Below are positions 1 through 7,224 of a DNA stretch of 10,696 bases, in pieces. The stretch's first letter is position 1; every line of letters starts with the position of its first letter. Under the pieces are notes generated by a model. The model was not told the origin of the DNA. It made no database searches and saw only the letters and a list, made by a program, of their open reading frames with translations. The translations under genes were made by a program, and so were the position numbers. This stretch comes from JABDLF01 sp041609715 (GTDB taxonomy: Bacteria; Pseudomonadota; Gammaproteobacteria; Steroidobacterales; JABDLF01), in contig JBFIQI010000083.1 of the NCBI GenBank assembly GCA_041609715.1, positions 1-10,696 of the forward strand, in the 5' to 3' direction.

Positions 1-630
1 GATCGGTTTCAGGGATTCTTCGGGATCCAGTTTTTGCCGCAGGCGGCGGATAAATACCTCGATGACATTGCTGTCGTTGTCCGACTCGTCGTCGTAGAGA
101 TGCTCCGTCAGGGTGGACTTGGAAATCACTTCGCCGGCATGCAGCATCAGGTATTCCAGCACCCGGTATTCGAAAGAGGTGAGGTCCACTGCCTGCTCTT
201 GCACCGTAACGGTTTGGGTCCGGGTATCCAAGCTGATGGGGCCACACTGCAACGCTGCCTGGGACCAGCCAGCCGAGCGTCTCAGCAAGGCATTGGCCCG
301 CGCCAGGATTTCCTCCATGTGAAAAGGCTTGGTGACGTAATCATCTGCGCCGCACTGCAGACCTTCGACCTTATCCTGCCAACGGTCGCGGGCGGTGAGT
401 ATCAACACCGGGAAATCCCTGCCGGAATCCCGCAGCTGTCGAATCATATCCATGCCGCTCAGCTTGGGCAGACCCAGATCGACGATAGCAAGATCCACCG
501 GAAATTCCCGCCCGAGATACAGGCCCTCCTCGCCATCGCCAGCTGCGTCGACGACAAAGCCCTCGGCACGCATGCGCTTGACCAACGCTTCCCGCAAGCC
601 GTCTTCATCTTCGACTATCAGGATTCGCAC
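1..630 (-). CDS. phoP: PhoP-like OmpR-family response regulator (C-terminus cut by window edge)
   Basis: This is a two-component response regulator: a phosphorylated receiver controlling a winged-helix DNA-binding domain. Reading from a GTG start at 630, the receiver spans about residues 1-115. It shows the acidic pocket (VEDED, 6-10), phospho-acceptor D51 in IVDLGLP, switch T79 in LTARD, and K101 in TKPF. The WQDKVEGL and GADDYVTKPFH stretches are typical of PhoP, and D51, T79 and K101 sit at the numbers I recall for E. coli PhoP. The effector domain starts near residue 125 (LTSFEYRVLEYLM) and reaches NVIEVFIRRLRQKLD; roughly the last 10-15 residues lie outside the window. The GTG is preferred because a GAGGT ribosome-binding site precedes it. 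An in-frame ATG at 663 would add 11 residues and overlap the PepSY gene. The gene lies 7 bases after the PepSY stop, so the two are surely co-transcribed. QseB or PmrA subfamilies are the alternatives. Confidence 0.9.
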   Translation of the reverse strand, partial: MRILIVEDEDGLREALVKRMRAEGFVVDAAGDGEEGLYLGREFPVDLAIVDLGLPKLSGMDMIRQLRDSGRDFPVLILTARDRWQDKVEGLQCGADDYVTKPFHMEEILARANALLRRSAGWSQAALQCGPISLDTRTQTVTVQEQAVDLTSFEYRVLEYLMLHAGEVISKSTLTEHLYDDESDNDSNVIEVFIRRLRQKLDPEESLKPI

Positions 631-634
631 GCCG

Positions 635-640
635 ACCTCA
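635..640 (-). promoter_or_regulatory. Ribosome-binding site of the response regulator, overlapping the PepSY stop codon
   Basis: On the minus strand TGAGGT lies just upstream of the GTG start at 630, and its TGA is the stop codon of the PepSY gene. Termination of the PepSY protein therefore happens on the regulator's Shine-Dalgarno sequence, which favours translational coupling. The site also supports the GTG over the upstream in-frame ATG at 663. Confidence 0.6.
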
Positions 641-964
641 CAGGACCCTGCCGGTAGCGGCATCGACCCGGACAGTAAAAACTTTACCATCCCGGGTAAG
701 CACGCGGATGTAATGCACCGCGCGGCCATTGGAGCGTCGCGTGCTGGCTTTGATTATGCGTCCGTCAGTCTGCCGCCTCACCATGGCTGCCGCTTCGTCA
801 AGGCTGACTCCAGCGCGCGCCTGTGCGCGTCGCGATGCGCTGACGGGCGCCGTCACGCTACCGCTTATATTCGTTTGCTCCTGGCGCGGCGCCGCGCCGG
901 CGGGTCCCGCCAACAGCATAAACAGCGGTAAACAAACTACGATGGGTCTGGTCAGGTTGCGCAT
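638..964 (-). CDS. Small secreted PepSY-domain protein
   Basis: This 108-residue protein is probably periplasmic. It has a clear signal peptide: basic start (MRNLTR), hydrophobic core (residues 8-20) and a likely cleavage near AGA-A at 24-25. A low-complexity linker of about 28 residues follows. One PepSY domain fills residues 53-108 (SLDEAAAMVRRQT...GRIIKA, HYIRVLTRDGKVFTVRVDA, ending ATGRVL). PepSY domains occur as propeptide-like inhibitors of proteases and in small periplasmic proteins encoded next to two-component systems. The gene lies directly upstream of a PhoP-like regulator with a 7-base gap. I infer that it modulates the signal seen by the cognate sensor kinase or is a target of the system; the sequence does not decide between these. 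The ATG at 962-964 has only a weak GAAG-type ribosome-binding site. Confidence 0.85.
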   Translation of the reverse strand: MRNLTRPIVVCLPLFMLLAGPAGAAPRQEQTNISGSVTAPVSASRRAQARAGVSLDEAAAMVRRQTDGRIIKASTRRSNGRAVHYIRVLTRDGKVFTVRVDAATGRVL

Positions 965-1035
965 GTCTTCGATTTGCCGGTATCCGTTTACTGCGCTTCA
1001 TGTTAAGGCAATATAGCCAGCTGTCCCACCCATTC
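965..1035 (-). promoter_or_regulatory. Spacer upstream of the PepSY-regulator unit
   Basis: This 71-base gap separates the glycine-zipper gene stop from the PepSY start. On the minus strand it contains TATATT and TTGCCT elements, but neither has a good partner hexamer at 16-18 bases. I see no rho-independent terminator. It may hold an activator-dependent promoter for the two-component unit, or the three genes may be read through together. Confidence 0.25.
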
Positions 1036-1605
<570 letters not shown>

Positions 1606-1611
1606 ATCTGC

Positions 1612-1637
1612 TCTCCTGTCGGCTGCCATTGACAGCC
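1612..1637 (-). promoter_or_regulatory. RBS and two mutually exclusive leader hairpins of the glycine-zipper gene
   Basis: Shine-Dalgarno AGGAGA occupies 1612-1617, 6 bases from the start at 1605. Just upstream, GGCTG can pair with CAGCC (1621-1625 with 1633-1637). CTGTC can instead pair with GACAG (1616-1620 with 1631-1635), which touches the edge of the Shine-Dalgarno. The two stems share bases 1633-1635, so only one can form. Both are only 5 base pairs, so this may be chance. Confidence 0.25.
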
Positions 1638-1717
1638 CAGCGGAGCACAACGCCCCGCTTTACAGGGCCATACTAGGCAGCAGCGGCTGAACCGCCCCTG
1701 AATGGAGCGGGACGCAA

Positions 1718-2497
1718 CTAGCAGGAGGGTGATTTGGCAGCATTCCAGCGGGCGTCCATTTCCTCCAGACTGGCCTCCTCCAGCGTTTTGCCCTCATTTT
1801 GCAGTCCCTGCTCCACCAGGGCGAAACGTCGCTGAAATTTGGCATTGCAATGTCGTAAGGCAGCCTCGCTGTCGAATCCGAGCTTGCGTGCCAGATTGGT
1901 GACTGCAAACAGGAGGTCACCCAGTTCCTCAATCTGCTTGTCCCTTGCCTTCTCGCCCCGCTGGATCTCCGCATCCAGCTCCGCCAGTTCCTCGCTGATT
2001 TTCTGCCGCGCGCCCTGCTCATCGGGCCAGTCGAAGCCCACGGAGGCCGCTCGTTTCTGTAATTTCTGCGACCGTTTCAAGGCGGGCAAGGCCAATGGAA
2101 TGTCATCCAGCAAGGGTTCCCCGGCTCGCTCTTTTGCCTTGTCCCGTTCCCAGGCCATCTGCTGTGCCAACGCGTCGCGTCGCGAGTTCTCGGTACCGAA
2201 CACATGGGGGTGGCGCCGCTGCAATTTGTCGCAGATAGCCGCTACCACGTCATCGAAGTCAAAGTGACCGGCCTCCTGGGCCATGCGCGCATGAAACACC
2301 ACCTGCAACAGCAGGTCACCCAGTTCTTCCCTCAGTTCACTCCAGGCCTGGCGCTGGATGGCGTCCGCCACTTCATAGGCTTCTTCGATGGTGTACGGCG
2401 CAATGCTGGCGAACGTCTGCTCAACGTCCCAGGGGCAGCCCGATTGCGGGTCCCTTAACTGCGCCATGATCTCAAGTAGATTCTGTATAGTAATCAT
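1718..2497 (-). CDS. mazG: Nucleoside triphosphate pyrophosphohydrolase MazG
   Basis: MazG hydrolyses (d)NTPs to NMP and pyrophosphate in the cytoplasm. It clears non-canonical nucleotides and can affect (p)ppGpp-linked starvation responses. The 259-residue length fits the two-domain family. The N-terminus RDPQSGCPWDVEQTF (15-29) followed by IAPYTIEEAYEV is diagnostic. The first metal-binding set is EEAYE (38-42) plus REELGDLL (56-63). The second is EELAE (169-173) plus EELGDLLFAV (190-199). Both catalytic-type helical motifs are intact, so neither domain looks degenerate. The ATG at 2495-2497 matches the family N-terminus. It has no recognisable Shine-Dalgarno; the leader is AT-rich, and the nearest upstream in-frame GTG is blocked by a TAA. 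The gene starts 13 bases after the Nudix stop and is probably the last gene of the fumC-Nudix-mazG unit. Confidence 0.97.
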   Translation of the reverse strand: MITIQNLLEIMAQLRDPQSGCPWDVEQTFASIAPYTIEEAYEVADAIQRQAWSELREELGDLLLQVVFHARMAQEAGHFDFDDVVAAICDKLQRRHPHVFGTENSRRDALAQQMAWERDKAKERAGEPLLDDIPLALPALKRSQKLQKRAASVGFDWPDEQGARQKISEELAELDAEIQRGEKARDKQIEELGDLLFAVTNLARKLGFDSEAALRHCNAKFQRRFALVEQGLQNEGKTLEEASLEEMDARWNAAKSPSC

Positions 2498-2532
2498 AAC
2501 ATTTTATAAGTTATACACTTTTTATTTTAGAA
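2498..2532 (-). promoter_or_regulatory. AT-rich leader of mazG without a Shine-Dalgarno
   Basis: On the minus strand the end of the Nudix gene and the 13-base gap before mazG are almost entirely A and T, unlike the GC-rich surroundings. No purine-rich Shine-Dalgarno is present within 15 bases of the mazG ATG. TATAAC and TATAAA could serve as a -10 element, but no matching -35 hexamer was found. Translational coupling to the Nudix gene, or AU-rich S1-assisted initiation, are the likely explanations. Confidence 0.3.
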
Positions 2533-3146
2533 GCCAGGTTGATCAGCATACCAGCGGTGGCTCCCCAAATATTGCGATCCCGGTAGGCGATGGAAAAATA
2601 CCGGACCCGAAGCGCTCCGCGTCGCCCGACGTGGCTGCGCACATTTCCCGGATCCAGCACAAACTCCAGCGGCACCTCGAACAATTCAGCCACCTCCCGG
2701 GGGTCCGGTTGCAGTGCCTTACCCGGAGGAATACGCGCCACCACTGGCGTAATGGCATAACGCGTGATGGTCAGGTAGGTATCCAGGAATCCCAGGATTT
2801 CCACATCCGAGGTATCCATACCGGTTTCTTCCTCAGTCTCACGGAGCGCCGCTGCAACCGGATCCGGATCCTGCGTTTCGATGGCGCCGCCCGGAAAACT
2901 GATCTGGCCGGCATGCTGCCGCAGGCTGTCATTGCGTCGCGTCAGCAGCAGGCCGGGGCTGCCCACATTGTCGATCAGCGGTACCAGTACCGCCGCCCGG
3001 CGCAAGGGCTCGCCCGACAAGTTGCGCAGATTGGCAGGCAAATCGCCGGGCCCGTCCTGGGTGTCGAGGGTCGATTCCGGAAATTGGGGTACGGTGTCTT
3101 TGAGGGCTGCCGCTATTCGCCCCAGGAGACTGTCGCGGGCGGCCAT
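2511..3146 (-). CDS. Nudix hydrolase, CoA pyrophosphatase type (NudL-like)
   Basis: This 211-residue cytoplasmic Nudix enzyme probably splits coenzyme A and acyl-CoA derivatives into 3',5'-ADP and phosphopantetheine-type products. The subfamily signature seen in NudL/UPF0035 proteins is present: LLLTRR (66-71), then HAGQISFPGGAIE (78-90). The Nudix core LRETEEETGM (101-110) carries the metal-binding glutamates E103, E106 and E107. The Glu usual in the first part of the canonical box is displaced, as in NudL. The C-terminal half keeps TPVVARIPP and the late WGATAGML motif typical of the subfamily. The gene begins 6 bases after the fumC stop and ends 13 bases before mazG. Two nucleotide-sanitising hydrolases are therefore adjacent. 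Substrate preference is inferred from family, so ADP-ribose or NADH pyrophosphatase activity is not excluded. Confidence 0.92.
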   Translation of the reverse strand: MAARDSLLGRIAAALKDTVPQFPESTLDTQDGPGDLPANLRNLSGEPLRRAAVLVPLIDNVGSPGLLLTRRNDSLRQHAGQISFPGGAIETQDPDPVAAALRETEEETGMDTSDVEILGFLDTYLTITRYAITPVVARIPPGKALQPDPREVAELFEVPLEFVLDPGNVRSHVGRRGALRVRYFSIAYRDRNIWGATAGMLINLASKIKSV

Positions 3147-3152
3147 GAGGGC

Positions 3153-4541
3153 TCAACTCTTTATGCCGCCGCGGGTCAATTCTGCCGGATCCAGCAAGCG
3201 TTCCAGGTCCGCATCGCTGAGATCCGTGGTTTCCCGGGCCACCTCCTTGATGGGGCGCCCTTCCTTGTATGCCTGCTTGGCGGTTGCCGCACCTTTTTCA
3301 TAGCCGATGACGGGATTCAGGGCAGTGACCAGTATCGGATTCTTGTCCAGAGCCTCCTTCAGCCGTCCCTCGTTCACCGTGAACCCCGCTATGGCCGAAT
3401 CGGCCAGTACCCGGGCACCATTGGCCAGCACCACACCACTCTGGATGAGGTTGTAGGCGATCACCGGTAACATCACGTTGAGTTGGAAATTTCCGGCCTG
3501 CCCGGCCACGGTTATGGTGCTGTCATTGCCGATGACCTGGGCGGCCACCATGGCAACAGCCTCGGGCACTACCGGGTTGACCTTGCCGGGCATAATACTG
3601 CTGCCCGGCTGCAGCGACGGCAGCGCGATTTCGCCGAGGCCGGCCAACGGTCCGCTGTTCATCCAGCGCAGGTCATTGGCGATCTTCATCAAACTGACGG
3701 CAACCACCCGGAATTGCCCCGACATTTCTACCGCGGCGTCCTGGCAACTCAGACTTTCGAAATAATCGTCATTGGGCCGAAAGGCGATGCCGGTCGCCTC
3801 GGAGAGCGCCAGCGTTACGCCTTTGCCAAACTTGGGATGGGCATTGATTCCGGTGCCTACCGCGGTACCACCCTGGGCCAGGGCCCGCAACCTCGGCAGA
3901 CTGGCCTCGATGCGGGCGCGTCCATTGGCAATCTGACTTGCCCAGCCGCCGATTTCCTGATCCATGCGCACGGGCATGGCATCCATCAGATGAGTTCTTC
4001 CGGTTTTCACAATCTCGGCTAGCGCCCGGGCTTTTTCTTGCAGCGTTGCTTCAAGATGCGCCAGCCCCGGCAGCAATTGCTCATCGATGACCAGGGCCGC
4101 GCTGACATGGATCGCCGTCGGGATCACATCATTACTGCTCTGACACATGTTAACGTGATCATTGGGGTGTACTGCTTGACCGAGATGCTCGCTGGCGATA
4201 TGAGCGATGACCTCGTTACAGTTCATATTGCTGCTGGTGCCCGAGCCCGTCTGAAAGACATCGATGGGAAACTGGGCGTCGTGCTTGCCGTCGGCCACTT
4301 CGAGGGCGGCGCGCTTGATTGCAGCGGCGATTTCAGCATCCAGCAGCTTCAGCCCGGCATTGGTTTGCGCCGCCGCCGCTTTGATGAGCCCCAGGGCGCG
4401 AATGAATTCGCGTGGCATCCTGAGACCGCTGATGGGGAAGTTATTGACCGCCCGCTGAGTCTGCGCGCCCCAAAGCGCATCCTCCGGTACCCTTAGCTCG
4501 CCCATGCTGTCATGCTCCAGACGATATCCGTCCCCTGCCAT
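3153..4541 (-). CDS. fumC: Class II fumarate hydratase (fumarase C)
   Basis: This is the oxygen-stable, iron-free fumarase that converts fumarate to L-malate reversibly in the TCA cycle; the family forms homotetramers. The 462-residue length is typical. Motifs in order are TGSGTSSNMN (98-107), SSNDVIPTA (135-143), GRTHLMDAMP (181-190, with H184 as the conserved His), and the superfamily loop GSSIMPGKVNP (313-323) bearing the catalytic serine. The loop residues and GRTH...DAMP separate it from aspartase, which has related but different signatures. GGGAG-type ribosome binding (GGGAG at 4547-4551, 5 bases from the ATG) supports the start at 4541. The gene is divergent from purB and heads an apparent operon with the Nudix gene and mazG. 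An iron-independent fumarase is often induced by oxidative stress or iron limitation, but no SoxS- or Fur-type site was recognised here. Confidence 0.98.
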   Translation of the reverse strand: MAGDGYRLEHDSMGELRVPEDALWGAQTQRAVNNFPISGLRMPREFIRALGLIKAAAAQTNAGLKLLDAEIAAAIKRAALEVADGKHDAQFPIDVFQTGSGTSSNMNCNEVIAHIASEHLGQAVHPNDHVNMCQSSNDVIPTAIHVSAALVIDEQLLPGLAHLEATLQEKARALAEIVKTGRTHLMDAMPVRMDQEIGGWASQIANGRARIEASLPRLRALAQGGTAVGTGINAHPKFGKGVTLALSEATGIAFRPNDDYFESLSCQDAAVEMSGQFRVVAVSLMKIANDLRWMNSGPLAGLGEIALPSLQPGSSIMPGKVNPVVPEAVAMVAAQVIGNDSTITVAGQAGNFQLNVMLPVIAYNLIQSGVVLANGARVLADSAIAGFTVNEGRLKEALDKNPILVTALNPVIGYEKGAATAKQAYKEGRPIKEVARETTDLSDADLERLLDPAELTRGGIKS

Positions 4542-4573
4542 GTTTGCTCCCGGTAAAAAGTTGGCGCCACGCT

Positions 4574-4585
4574 CTCCATTTGGAG
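4574..4585. repeat. Perfect 12-base inverted repeat in the fumC-purB intergenic region
   Basis: CTCCA and TGGAG flank a central TT, giving a perfect inverted repeat 33 bases upstream of fumC. It could be an operator for a dimeric regulator of one or both divergent units. A 12-base palindrome can occur by chance, and no known regulator site was recognised. Confidence 0.4.
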
Positions 4586-4638
4586 CGCCTGCAATCCCAT
4601 GTCATCGTTATGAATCACGAGACTGCTGCTCGCTGATG

Positions 4639-4660
4639 TATCATTCCCAATTCTATCATT
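4639..4660. repeat. TATCATT direct repeat, 15-base period, upstream of purB
   Basis: TATCATT occurs at 4639-4645 and again at 4654-4660, separated by 8 bases. The second copy ends 18 bases before the purB start. The copies may be alternative -10 elements or half-sites of a regulator binding site covering the purB transcription start. Confidence 0.35.
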
Positions 4661-4678
4661 TCTGCCCGGTTACCACGC

Positions 4679-6046
4679 ATGCAAATGAACCCGCTTACTG
4701 CTGTTTCGCCTGTTGACGGTCGCTACGCGCCGCGCGCCAACCCGCTGCGGGAGTACCTCAGCGAATATGGGCTCATCAGGGCACGGGTGTTCGTAGAAAT
4801 CCGTTGGCTCGAGCACCTGGCGATGGAGCCCGGCATCACCGAGTTGCCACCATTCACGGAAACGGCTCAGAAACGTTTGGCCGAAATCTCCGAACGGCTG
4901 GAGATCGCCGACGCTGTCCGCATCAAGGCAATTGAAGCCAAAACCAACCACGACGTAAAAGCCGTTGAATATTTCCTCAAGGAGTATTTTGCGGATCACG
5001 CCGAGCTCTGTGAGGCAAGCGAGTTCCTGCACTTTGCGTGCACTTCCGAAGATATCAACAATCTCGCCCACGCACTGATGCTGACGAGTGCCCGCGACGA
5101 AGTGCTATTGCCTGCCTGTGATGTCGCCATTGAGGAACTGAGAAAACTTGCGCGACGCCATGCCGCTGTAGCAATGTTGTCACGCACCCATGGCCAGCCA
5201 GCTTCGCCCACCACCCTGGGCAAGGAGCTGGCCAACTTTGCCGCACGCCTTGGACATCAGCGCGCGCAACTGGCCAAGCTGCAGCTGCCAGGCAAAATGA
5301 ATGGTGCAGTGGGCAATTACAACGCGCATATGAGCGCCTACCCTGAAATTGACTGGCCGGATCTTTGTGAGCGATTTGTTAAGCGGCTCGGCCTGAGTTT
5401 CAACGCCTACACTACGCAAATCGAGCCGCACGACGGACTGGCCGAGTTGTTCCACATCTACATCCGGTTGAATAATATTCTGGTCGACGCCTGTCGCGAT
5501 ATCTGGGGCTATATTTCTCTCGGGTACTTTCGCCAGCGGCCCGTTGGCGGTGAAGTCGGCTCGTCAACGATGCCCCACAAGATCAACCCCATAGATTTCG
5601 AAAACGCCGAGGGTAATCTTGGTATTGCAAATGCCCTGTTCGATCATTTCAGCAATAAATTGCCGGTCTCCCGCTGGCAGCGCGATCTCACCGATTCAAC
5701 CGTATTGCGAAACCCGGGCGTGGCCCTGGCGCATACCTTGATCGCCCTGCAGTCCTTTTGTAAGGGCCTGGAGAAGCTGGGAATCGATGCAGAGCGCATC
5801 CGGCAGGATTTGGACGACAATTGGGAAGTACTGGCTGAAGCGGTGCAGACAGTAATGCGCCGCTATGGCATCGAAAAACCTTACGAGAGGTTAAAGGAGC
5901 TCACCCGTGGCCAGGTCGTTACCCAGGAAATTCTGCAGGAATTTGTCAAGACGCTGGAATTGCCGCAGGAGGCAAAATCACGGCTGCTGGAGATGACGCC
6001 GGCAGATTACGTGGGAGCCGCCGCGCAGCTTGCCGGGGAGATCTGA
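4679..6046 (+). CDS. purB: Adenylosuccinate lyase
   Basis: PurB catalyses two fumarate-releasing eliminations in purine synthesis: SAICAR to AICAR, and adenylosuccinate to AMP. It is a cytoplasmic homotetramer. The 455-residue length and the N-terminus LTAVSPVDGRYA are those of the E. coli-type enzyme. Key motifs are EAKTNHDVKAVEYF (87-100), the TSEDINN segment (122-128), SRTHGQPASPTTLGKE (168-183) with H171, and the flexible signature loop GSSTMPHKINP (294-304) with S295. H171 and S295 match the numbering I recall for E. coli PurB. The start at 4679 has no evident Shine-Dalgarno, and an ATG two codons downstream at 4685 is equally possible. The gene is first in a four-gene plus-strand cluster and divergent from fumC, which uses the fumarate that PurB releases. 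Confidence 0.98.
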   Translation: MQMNPLTAVSPVDGRYAPRANPLREYLSEYGLIRARVFVEIRWLEHLAMEPGITELPPFTETAQKRLAEISERLEIADAVRIKAIEAKTNHDVKAVEYFLKEYFADHAELCEASEFLHFACTSEDINNLAHALMLTSARDEVLLPACDVAIEELRKLARRHAAVAMLSRTHGQPASPTTLGKELANFAARLGHQRAQLAKLQLPGKMNGAVGNYNAHMSAYPEIDWPDLCERFVKRLGLSFNAYTTQIEPHDGLAELFHIYIRLNNILVDACRDIWGYISLGYFRQRPVGGEVGSSTMPHKINPIDFENAEGNLGIANALFDHFSNKLPVSRWQRDLTDSTVLRNPGVALAHTLIALQSFCKGLEKLGIDAERIRQDLDDNWEVLAEAVQTVMRRYGIEKPYERLKELTRGQVVTQEILQEFVKTLELPQEAKSRLLEMTPADYVGAAAQLAGEI

Positions 6047-6051
6047 TACCA

Positions 6052-7224
6052 GTGCGGCGCCTGCGGTTCCCCGGCGACCTGGACGCGGCCGGATTCCTCG
6101 CCGGCTACTGGCAAAAGCAGCCGCTGCTCATGCGCTCTGCATTTGACCCTCGGGTCTTTGATCTCAGCGGCGACGAGCTCGCCGGTCTGGCGCTGGACAG
6201 CGATGTGGAGGCACGGCTGATCACTCAGGATAGGGACGGTGTTCCGCAACTGGCTGAACCGCCCTTCGCCGCCGAGGATTTTACCTGCTTGCCGCCAACC
6301 GGCTGGACGCTGCTGGTCCAGGACGTGGACAAACATTTGCCTGAGCTGGCGGAATTTCTCGAGGCCGTGGACTTCATTCCCAGCTGGCGCCTCGATGATT
6401 TGATGGTCAGTGTGTCTGCCCCGGAGGGCGGTGTCGGTCCCCATGTAGATCAGTATGATGTGTTTCTGTGCCAGATGACCGGTCGCAAGCGCTGGCAGCT
6501 CGCAAACCCCCAATCGCGGAACCTCAGTACGACCGGTCCCTTGCGCCAGCTCACCCAGTTCGCCGCCACGGAGTCCTTCGAGTTGGACCCTGGTGATGTA
6601 CTCTACCTGCCCCCAGGCATTCCCCATGACGGGGTCTCCATGAGCCACGGCAGCACCTGGTCCGTGGGATTTCGCGCCCCCAGCCTTGGCGACTTGCAGA
6701 CCGCCCTGCCCGGCCTTGTCGTTTCACCAAGTGCTGCCGAGCAACGATATTGCGATCCGGATCTCGAGCCCGAAGAGTCCGACGCTGGTTTGATCGGCCC
6801 GCTTGCAATGCACCGATTTCGCCGGCTGCTCGGCCCTGCAGGGCACTTCGATGATGAAAAATTGCTCCGGAGCCTCGGAGAATTTCTCACTACTCCCAAG
6901 CCCTGGCTGCAGGCTGAAGCCTGCGAGAGCCCACTGAAACCGGGACGGTTGGCGAAAAAACTCACCGGGGGCGAGCGCCTGGTTCGCCATGGCATGGCCC
7001 TGTTTGCCAGAGCCCAGCAGCATGGCAGCCACTACTTTTTTGCCAGCGGGCAATCCTGGCGCTTGCCGGAATCGCTGGGCGACCTGGCTCGAACGCTTTG
7101 CCGTTTGCGCCAGGTTTCCCTGGCAGATTCAGGAGTGAAAAACAACTCACACTCCCTCGAACTGCTGGTCACGCTTTATAATGAAGGTCAGTTACTGCTG
7201 GAATCGGAACTTCATGAACTTTGA
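6052..7224 (+). CDS. roxA: Ribosomal protein L16 arginine hydroxylase (JmjC/cupin oxygenase RoxA, YcfD)
   Basis: RoxA is an Fe(II)/2-oxoglutarate-dependent oxygenase that hydroxylates an arginine of ribosomal protein L16 (uL16). The 390-residue product matches E. coli YcfD through its JmjC-type core. WQKQPLLMR is the entry motif. LLVQDVDKHLPELAEFL and SWRLDDLMVSVSAPEGGVGPH lead into the metal site. The triad is H131 and D133 (HVDQYDVF) plus H192 (PPGIPHDG). GRKRW at 144-148 aligns with the basic strand that anchors 2-oxoglutarate. Residues from about 210 on form the dimerisation and winged-helix-like C-terminal part, which diverges more. The start is GTG, 5 bases after the purB stop. GGGGAG lies 11 bases upstream, which is a long spacing, so translation probably depends on coupling to purB. 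The gene overlaps the following GNAT gene by 11 bases. Confidence 0.93.
   Translation: MRRLRFPGDLDAAGFLAGYWQKQPLLMRSAFDPRVFDLSGDELAGLALDSDVEARLITQDRDGVPQLAEPPFAAEDFTCLPPTGWTLLVQDVDKHLPELAEFLEAVDFIPSWRLDDLMVSVSAPEGGVGPHVDQYDVFLCQMTGRKRWQLANPQSRNLSTTGPLRQLTQFAATESFELDPGDVLYLPPGIPHDGVSMSHGSTWSVGFRAPSLGDLQTALPGLVVSPSAAEQRYCDPDLEPEESDAGLIGPLAMHRFRRLLGPAGHFDDEKLLRSLGEFLTTPKPWLQAEACESPLKPGRLAKKLTGGERLVRHGMALFARAQQHGSHYFFASGQSWRLPESLGDLARTLCRLRQVSLADSGVKNNSHSLELLVTLYNEGQLLLESELHEL

Larger units (their letters stand above)
4542..4678. promoter_or_regulatory. Divergent promoter region between fumC and purB
   Basis: These 137 bases must contain the start signals for two outward-reading units. On the plus strand, two TATCAT hexamers at 4639-4644 and 4654-4659 could serve as -10 elements for purB, but neither has a good -35. 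On the minus strand, GGGAG at 4547-4551 is the fumC ribosome-binding site. No convincing Shine-Dalgarno precedes purB. I looked for a PurR-type palindrome (ACGCAAACGTTT-like) and found none. Confidence 0.5.

Noticed and set aside
34..657. A 207-residue open frame on the plus strand
   Set aside because: It is the complement of the PhoP-like regulator, which runs off the window edge on the minus strand with all receiver motifs intact.
916..934. Two TGTTTA hexamers on the minus strand resembling a PhoP box
   Set aside because: They are spaced by 4 rather than 5 bases and lie inside the codons of the PepSY signal peptide, where Val-Cys-Leu-Pro-Leu-Phe codons produce the pattern.
1660..1717. A terminator after mazG
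   Set aside because: Only short CCGC/GCGG pairings with no following T-run on the minus strand were found, too weak to call.
2388..3470. A 360-residue open frame on the plus strand
   Set aside because: It lies antisense to the Nudix and fumC genes, whose family motifs are complete. Its own translation is of antisense character with no recognisable domain.
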